Shown: in pieces, positions 9,265 to 15,000 of the stretch
How positions within the stretch are numbered: the first letter of the stretch is position 1
Layout: each line of letters begins with the position of its first letter
NCBI GenBank assembly: GCA_009663005.1
Contig: CM018915.1
Location: forward strand, 330,001-345,000
DNA: 15,000 nucleotides
Direction of reading: 5' to 3'
Source: Actinidia chinensis
Lineage: Eukaryota > Streptophyta > Magnoliopsida > Ericales > Actinidiaceae
Made by a program: the position numbers and the translations under genes
Notes under the pieces: model-generated
The model's database searches: none
The model's input: only the letters and a program-made list of their open reading frames with translations
What the model was told of the DNA's origin: nothing

Positions 9265-9290
9265 CTTTTCTTTTCTTTTCTTTTCTTTTC
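9265..9290 (+). repeat. (CTTTT)5 pentanucleotide repeat
   Basis: Five perfect CTTTT units plus a final C lie just downstream of the neprosin-family gene, followed by a T run. Likely a length-variable microsatellite with no coding role. Confidence 0.85.
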
Positions 9291-10931
9291 GGTTTTTTTT
9301 TGGCCAACTCCAATTGTATAGTTGCATACACCAGGGTGCCAGAGACTGCTATCTTTGGGCCCTGTTTGGGCTCTCTAAAAAGACTTGCTTTTACGTTTAT
9401 GCTTACAAAAAAGCAGGTTCTTTGGGTTAGCTTTAAGCTCACTCAGCTTATTTAGCTAGTTAGTATGTACAAACTAGCAATGCCATAAAAATCCTATCCT
9501 TACCAACTTTTCTTATTCACAGATGCAACATGTAGAAATAAAAAACTTTAAAATTTGAAATAGAGCTCATTGGAATGATAAAATACGCACAATTCTATGA
9601 GAAATATTACTGATTTTATTTTCTAAATAAGAACGCTTTTTCCTGTTGCTTTGGATTGAGTTGGAGTCCCCACATACTGTTGGGTGAGTGAGATTTTTCT
9701 TGTGTTGTAAGCTGCATATTTGTGTTGGTGTTGGAGCGTCGATCTTTCCAATATGAACTACTGCGGATGGGTTGGGATCATGTTTTTCGGCCCAACGATG
9801 TTTCCATAGACAAAGTGCTAATTTATACTTTGCCAGAACTGTTGTTGCATTGGAGATCAACTATTGTTGTCTAATCTCCGTCATCAATCTATCTCATGAG
9901 GGGCCTAGGATACGAAAGTTGGATAACCTCTCTCGGTTCAAAGTCCCAGAAAAACAAATCTTTGTTATTGATCGATTCAGCAAAATAAAATTTGGAATTC
10001 TTTTTTAAGAAAAAGGATTCAATAAAATAGAAAAATCTAAAAAAAAAAATGAATATATCTATGAAAATGCTCATTCTGAAATTTCATAAAAGTCGCACCC
10101 CCGTGGCATGGTTCGGATGAAGCATGGGATTTGATGAGACTGCATTTCCCGTGTTCAAAAATAAACATTTTTGCAGCGTATACCTCTGCTTATTGTCAAG
10201 AATTGATATTGGAAAATTTATTATTTGAAAAATAAATTAAATTAAAGAAGAAAAAAAAACTAATTTCTTAAGTGTGTTACTTTTGTAGGGAAATAAAAAT
10301 ATGATCATTGAATTATACAAGAAAGTAGTTGAAAAATAAGCTTCTCATACAATGTTATGTTTTTTAGCAGGTAAATTTTGAGAAAAAAACTAATGTCACT
10401 CGGAAAGTTAAAGAATAGGAATTCCACAAATATTTTTCTAAAGAGCACTGATTCAAAGTTAAAATTCAAGCCATAACGGAACGAGATCGGGGAAGTTGGT
10501 ATCGATAATGATCTCACTACGAATCCCGTGAATTAAATTACTTATCCTATAAAATTACACATCTCTCGTTATTATGCGGATCCATCGAACAACCCCAAGT
10601 GTATAATCCCGGGCGTGATTGGATTCAAATTCCGAGTTGCAATCTCACAAGGGACCTAGTGATAGGAATGGTGGGCCACCGTAAGATGAGGCGGCTACTC
10701 CACCATGCATATGTGAGTGTCCATGCTTCGAAATGTCGCTTGGCTTTCACCACCATGGAGACGCAGTGGGTAGAAATAGAAGCGTATTTTTGTGTACCCA
10801 CCCTTTGAGGTTTGTGTGTCCCTTTCACTAACAACTCTCGTGATGTGAACTGGGCAGGGCCAGCTGGTGTGACACAAAGTCATTCTAATTTTGAGGCCAT
10901 GAACTCAAAAGTTAGCTAAGATGTCACTGGG

Positions 10932-10976
10932 ACCAGTTTGAGCCTATACAAGGAAAATGCAAACCAGTTTGAGCCT
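10932..10976 (+). repeat. 14-base direct repeat
   Basis: ACCAGTTTGAGCCT occurs at 10932-10945 and again at 10963-10976, offset by 31 bases. The bases between the copies are unrelated. Origin unknown. Confidence 0.8.
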
Positions 10977-12792
10977 TGCTTGGTCTTCTATGGGGATTTC
11001 AAACATGTTCTTAATAAGCTTTCTGAAATGCTCATATTGATTGCAACAAGGAGATTGGGGTGCGTGGAGTGTCCGCAGCCATCACTTTTGTTGAATTGAA
11101 CATTTGACCACGTCATCTAAAAGTTAATGGATGACCCCTAACTCTAATGCCACTTATTGGATCGAATCTTTGACCATTTCATTGAAAAGCAAAGTCCCAA
11201 TCCAACAAGTTCTAATCGGGCCGAATGATGTGATTCAAACCGTTTGATTTGTAAGGCTTATCAAGAAAATCACACTTGCAAAAAATCTTGTTGATTAAAT
11301 ATCTGTAATTATGGGATCGGTACTCAATCTATTTCAAAAATCATATTTGCCATTTCTTTTTTTCTTTTTATAACAAACGTGATTGGATCATATAGCTATT
11401 GATGCCCAATTTGTCAATTTTTTTTGCAAGGATAATATCCTAAACAGAGTCTTCCTTGAAAATGCATAGAACATGGTTTGTTTTTGTTAAGGGTTGTTTC
11501 AGTTTTACTATTGCTTTGTAGGTAAACTAATGCCTGGGGTGTCATTGGTGACCCAACCATTGACAAAGGTACATGAACACACCAAAAGGTAAAGTAAAAG
11601 AGAAAAACAGAGTGATTTGGTATGATTTAGCACATAGAATGATTAGCCATTCTTTTTGAAAAATGATGTTCTATAAGGGACCCTTTTTGAGTCATTCAAC
11701 TACCATTGTTCAAAAAATAAAAAAAAAATGAACACCAACTTTTTCCAACAATTGTGCGTGAAGTGCACGAAGTGGCTTTGTTTATAGTTCATATATCTCT
11801 ACTGTCAATTGGGTCTTCAAGACTTTGAGCATATACGCGTTTAGAAAAGTTGGACACTATAGCCTTATGAAGATTTTGGTTTGGAATTTGCTCATCACGT
11901 GTGTGCTATTAAATCTTATTTGGGCCGGTTTATGTAAAACTTTGTTACAACTTTAAATAGGTCTTTACTTGTGAATAGTAGGATTGATCTCGAATTAGTT
12001 GATTTAGTGGGTCGAATACCAAGTTATTAAAATATTTTGTCACCTATTATGTGATAAATTAATTAATATACTGAAAATAGTAAAGAATCATATACATAAA
12101 AGAACAGATTTATATGATTTGGCAATGTGCCCCGTTTAAAAAAGAAATCTGAAATACCACTAAACATCTCAATGCTCTCTCTCTCATGAAAACCTCTCCC
12201 TTACCCAAAATTGTAATTCTAAATTACAATAAATATCCGGCTCTTCTACCTCCGTAAAAAAAATCCTAGTAACTTTAAAAAAATTACAAGGCATCACTTT
12301 ATTCCACCACGTGTGCAATAATTTAGAATAACAATAAAAATGAATGATATATAATAGTTGTCTTATATTCATATCGTACTTAAATGAAATCTAAGTCAGA
12401 ATTCGTCGACCTTGTATTATTCGAGAACAAAAAATAGAATGTGAAAAGGTTTGTGTAACTATGCTTTCGCCATCATGAAGATCTCCTACCCCCACCCCCC
12501 AACTCGCCGTTGTCCTCCATTTCATGACAAGTCGTTGCCTTTCCATTGAACTTTCAAAGCAAACAACAATGATTTTTGCAACCTCTCTCTTTATCAAATG
12601 TTCTTCCCCTAGGAAATTATTGGTTTGGTGTGTTAAAAGAAAAATAGTATAAACATTCAAAACACAGTTGACAACAAGACCCAGACAATGGTTAAGAAGA
12701 AGACAGCAATGGAATGGACCCCTTCCCCTTGTAACAGCTGTTTGGCATGAACAACCACAATGCTCACCCAAATATTCTTCCCTTCTCAATTC

Positions 12793-12814
12793 ATCCCATC
12801 CTATCCTATCCTAT
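12793..12814 (+). repeat. (ATCCT)n pentanucleotide repeat
   Basis: Three perfect ATCCT units are preceded by a degenerate ATCCC copy, within an otherwise AT-rich intergenic stretch. A short microsatellite. Confidence 0.7.
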
Positions 12815-12892
12815 GGAGCATTCTCTCTTCAAAATATGATTTATTTTGAATCATATATTAAATAAGTAGATTATTTTTGTTGAAACGATAAG

Positions 12893-12946
12893 TATAATTT
12901 ATAGAATGAATGCTTCATTTTTTTATAATTTATAGAATGAATGCTT
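12893..12946 (+). repeat. 23-base direct repeat
   Basis: A 23-base AT-rich unit (TATAATTTATAGAATGAATG then CTT) occurs exactly at 12893-12915 and at 12924-12946, offset by 31 bases. ATAAGTAT also flanks both ends of the pair (about 12889 and 12949). Exact identity suggests a recent local duplication. Confidence 0.9.
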
Positions 12947-13275
12947 ATAAGTATCAATCTTTTTTCAGTGTGTTCAATTAGATAAACAATTTATATAATA
13001 GAAGTGGCTCCAAAATGAGCCTATAAATTGCTAACTTTATTGTAAAATTCAAATCTTAGGCTTGGTGGTAAATAATTAGGAGCAGATTTAGCATTTTTTT
13101 CATTGTTAATCAAAATTTTATTTTTTCTAATTCCTTGTACACATATTTTTTCTTATTCCATCAATATCTATATGTTGCTAACAAATTTGTTATCTTTTCT
13201 CATTCACATCACTTTCGTGGGCAATTAACCCACCACACACGATTGCTAACGAATGGGCTATCTTTTAGTTAACCC

Positions 13276-13310
13276 CACTCCCACTCCCACTCTCACTCTC
13301 ACTCCCACTC
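13276..13310 (+). repeat. (CACTCY)n hexanucleotide minisatellite
   Basis: Nearly six units of CACTCC or CACTCT run without interruption. It lies about 560 bases before the transcription start inferred for the arabinogalactan peptide gene, on the pyrimidine-rich coding strand. No known binding site is implied. Confidence 0.85.
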
Positions 13311-13835
13311 GGTAAAAAATACACACACGAAGAAATGGAAGGGGGGGCCATCATCATTCTTCTTGTACCAATGTACCCATCATCAGTATTGTTGAATTTT
13401 GACCAAAATAAATAATATAAAGACAATTAACTTAAAAATACCATAAAATGAGTTTCAAAATATATTATGTAAGTACTTATTCATTTAATTGCTAAATACT
13501 TATTAACAATAATAAAATATTTACGTGTTAATTTAATTTTAATATATATTTTTATTTATGTATAATTATTAACACATTAATAATTAATATAATTATGACG
13601 TTACGGTTTGATTTCGGTTTGACTCGGCCCATTCTATCTTGTTTTTCGGTTCGTTTATCAGTCCGATTTTTAAAATATTGATTAAAATACCAGAATAATT
13701 TTTTTAAAAAAATTGGTTAATTTATATAGCATTTTCCATGAAAAATTACCGAAAATCAAAAGCTAACATAATTTTTACTAAAGTTTAGGACGCTGCCCGT
13801 AATTTTAAATATTCGTTTGGGGCAGATGCCCGTTA

Positions 13836-13853
13836 CTCTCTCTCTCTCTCTCT
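13836..13853 (+). repeat. (CT)9 tract upstream of the AG-peptide TATA box
   Basis: Nine CT dinucleotides end 15 bases before the TATA box of gene 2. CT/GA tracts near plant core promoters can bind BBR/BPC GAGA-binding proteins. Further pyrimidine patches occur in the leader (about 13889-13970). Confidence 0.85.
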
Positions 13854-13867
13854 ACACGGTCTGTCTT

Positions 13868-13873
13868 TATATA
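13868..13873 (+). promoter_or_regulatory. TATA box of the AG-peptide gene
   Basis: TTATATAC at about 13867-13874, with core TATATA, lies 135 bases before the start codon. Plant spacing of about 30 bases places the transcription start near 13900, in a CTCACAC context. The resulting leader of about 100 bases is pyrimidine-rich and contains no upstream ATG. This is the clearest core promoter in the window. Confidence 0.75.
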
Positions 13874-14002
13874 CCCCCACGACCCACATCTTCTTCCTCA
13901 CACTGCCTCTGCAATTCCTCTCTCACATTCTCCAAGAGGAATCGTAGAGCCCTCCTTCCCTCCTCTCTCACATAACGCATAATCCAATTATATACAGATC
14001 AA

Positions 14003-14182
14003 ATGGAGACATTGAAGATGAAGCTCTTCGCCGCTGTGGTGGTGATGATGATGGCCGTATCCGCCGTCCAGAACGTCGCCGCCGCCGATGCTCCAACGCC
14101 GAGCCCCGAATCCGCCGCCGCCGCCTTCGTTCCCACTGCCGTCGCCTCTCTAACGGCTCTCGCCTTCGGACTCCTCTTCTGA
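14003..14182 (+). CDS. Arabinogalactan peptide (AG-peptide), GPI-anchored, 59 residues
   Basis: A single-exon gene encoding a precursor typical of classical plant AG-peptides. Residues 1 to about 28 are a signal peptide (start METLKMKLF, hydrophobic VVVMMMAV core, cleavage near AAA|D). The short mature core DAPTPSPES (29-37) holds AP, TP and SP dipeptides, whose prolines P31, P33 and P35 are likely hydroxylated and carry type II arabinogalactan. S37 followed by Ala is a likely GPI attachment site, and residues 38-59 (ending in FGLLF) are the hydrophobic GPI signal, removed on anchoring. The product would sit on the outer plasma membrane or in the wall. Architecture and the FVP..VASL.ALA.G.LF tail resemble Arabidopsis AGP12/13/14-type peptides. 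The ATG is the first in the leader, and M6 is a less likely alternative. GCC-rich codons contrast with the AT-rich surroundings. A minus-strand open frame across it is a shadow. Confidence 0.92.
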   Translation: METLKMKLFAAVVVMMMAVSAVQNVAAADAPTPSPESAAAAFVPTAVASLTALAFGLLF

Positions 14183-14500
14183 TCTGTTGATTTCTAACGG
14201 CGTTATGTATCTTTCGCCTAGATAGCCATTGATTTCCCCTTTCTCTCTCTCTCTCTCTCCATTCTGACATCTAATGGGGGCCGGCGATGAGAGAGAAAGG
14301 GAAATTTGTTTTCTGATGGTTTTCTACATTCGTATTTATAATTTATTGTGTGTGATTTTTATATTTTGGGCATTTACTTGGTCGAGGGTTGTGGATTTGA
14401 TTCCCTGTTTGTAATTTGCTTCGGTGTTCTCTTCTTCCTCTCCGTTGTACCTTTTGGTCCGTCCATTCATTGTAATAAATCATACTTTTGCTTTCTCATC
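14183..14500 (+). other. 3' untranslated region of the AG-peptide gene
   Basis: A T-rich region follows the TGA. AATAAA at 14474-14479 is a canonical near-upstream polyadenylation signal, giving a 3' region of about 300-320 bases, long compared with the 180-base coding region. A (CT)8 tract occurs at 14243-14258, and a short GAGAGAGA near 14288 could pair with it. An earlier cleavage near 14340-14350, where the sequence is TTTATAATTTATT, is possible. Confidence 0.55.
14243..14258 (+). repeat. (CT)8 microsatellite in the AG-peptide 3' region
   Basis: Eight CT units lie about 60 bases after the stop codon. Together with the (CT)9 before the TATA box, this gives CT tracts on both sides of the gene. 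Confidence 0.85.
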
Positions 14501-14650
14501 TTTTTCAACCTCTTTTTGGTTGTGTTTCTATCTTTATTAGAGTTCTAACAAAACCTTGGACCTACTAGACTCTTTGTTCCAAGTATGTGGGACTTTGGGT
14601 TTGCTCGGACTAATAATCTGAAGCCATTTTAAAAAAACAAACACGGGAGT

Positions 14651-14708
14651 CTAGTCCCGCCTAGTCCCGCCTAATCCGGCTTAGTCCGGGTAATCAAACA
14701 TGCCCTTG
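14651..14708. mobile_element. Possible hAT-type element end with 10-bp tandem repeats
   Basis: Four consecutive 10-base units occur at 14651-14690: two exact CTAGTCCCGC copies, then CTAATCCGGC and TTAGTCCGGG. They are followed by a sequence whose reverse complement starts CAAGGGCATGTTTG at 14708. Subterminal short repeats next to a CARNG-type end are typical of plant hAT MITEs. A matching opposite end and an 8-base target duplication were not found, so the element may be truncated or the reading wrong. Confidence 0.35.
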
Positions 14709-15000
14709 GGATTTTAATAGGGTTTCAATCCTACGGTTCAAATTCGAATCTCTTCACGAGTTTGTCACCGATAATGTATGATTCGTTGATTATTCGCTGC
14801 AAAGTTGAGTGATAGGTTATATAACACGTAAATCCATCTATCGAGTCTATATATGAGTGTCACCCTTTAAAGATATGCACTTAAAATTGAACCAAATAAA
14901 GTTATGAAATAAATCTTAGGCTTATAACCGATTGTTGTTTTTAAAATTAATTTCATTGAATTGTTTATAATCTTTTTTAAATAAAAACCATCAATTTCAT
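14709..15000. other. Intergenic sequence at the window end
   Basis: AT-rich with no gene seen. GGTTCAAATTCGAATC at 14735-14750 resembles a tRNA-type B box, but no A box at proper spacing or tRNA fold is apparent. Confidence 0.5.

Larger units (their letters stand above)
9241..13835. other. Intergenic region between the two genes
   Basis: About 4.6 kb with no credible gene on either strand. The open frames here (up to 132 codons, for example 12391-12789 minus and 9567-9860 minus) show no recognised family motifs, no sensible start context and no exon structure. GGGCCCTGTTTGG near 9357 resembles the end of a plant MITE, but no matching opposite end was found. A diverged direct repeat (TTTGACCA..TCAT..AAAAG) occurs near 11102 and 11170. 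The stretch 13610-13660 has CGGTTTG/CGGTTCG-type sequence typical of plant repeats. Other short repeats are listed separately. Confidence 0.6.

Noticed and set aside
9349..9420. MITE-like end GGGCCCTGTTTGG downstream of gene 1
   Set aside because: No inverted partner end or target duplication was found in the following several hundred bases.
9567..9860. 97-codon minus-strand frame, possible transposon coding scrap
   Set aside because: I looked for reverse transcriptase, RNase H or transposase motifs and saw none.
12391..12789. 132-codon minus-strand frame
   Set aside because: The longest intergenic frame, but without a recognised domain, signal or conserved motif. Best treated as chance unless transcripts support it.
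13968..14270. 100-codon minus-strand open frame rich in Arg and Glu
   Set aside because: It is the antisense shadow of the AG-peptide gene. Its composition comes from GC-rich Ala codons and CT repeats read backwards.
14735..14750. tRNA-like B box suggesting a SINE or tRNA
   Set aside because: There is no A box at the right distance, no cloverleaf, and no A-rich tail or target duplication.
1..15000. CRISPR arrays, rRNA, tRNA, prokaryotic operons or viral genes
   Set aside because: No regularly spaced repeats, structural RNA signatures or such genes were seen. The window is plant nuclear in character.

Overview
This is plant nuclear DNA, most likely from a eudicot. The evidence is a split gene with short phase-0 exons and AT-rich GT-AG introns, plant-only protein families, TC/GA microsatellites near gene starts, a small non-autonomous transposon in an intron, and long AT-rich gene-free flanks. 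I cannot name the species. No bacterial, organellar or viral gene was recognised.

Layout. Positions 1 to about 4.8 kb are AT-rich intergenic DNA with small inverted repeats, one GC-rich cluster of ACGT cores and no credible gene. From 4.85 to 5.5 kb lies the upstream region of gene 1: two G-quadruplex-type blocks, TCP/site II-like motifs, an (AG)18 tract and an 18-codon upstream ORF. Gene 1 (5517-8773, + strand, 7 exons, 421 residues) encodes a secreted neprosin-family (DUF239) protein. Its exons are 5517-5693, 6343-6429, 6532-6789, 6977-7141, 7444-7497, 7608-7754 and 8396-8773. Its introns hold a TC/AC microsatellite on the first donor site, a diverged tandem duplication, a 181-bp Tourist-like MITE with a TTA target duplication, and a possible LTR-retrotransposon scrap. 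About 4.8 kb of gene-poor sequence with short repeats follows. Gene 2 (14003-14182, + strand, one exon, 59 residues) encodes a GPI-anchored arabinogalactan peptide with its own TATA box and a pyrimidine-rich leader. The last 500 bases carry the polyadenylation region, a 10-bp tandem repeat that looks like the end of a hAT-type element, and intergenic DNA.

Both genes encode small products of the secretory pathway that act at the cell surface or in the wall. They are on the same strand, but there is no sign that they are functionally coupled. I found no previously undescribed multi-gene system. The features most worth a second look are the MITE in intron 4, the complementary GA/TC tracts around a weak first splice donor, and the promoter-proximal G-rich blocks.
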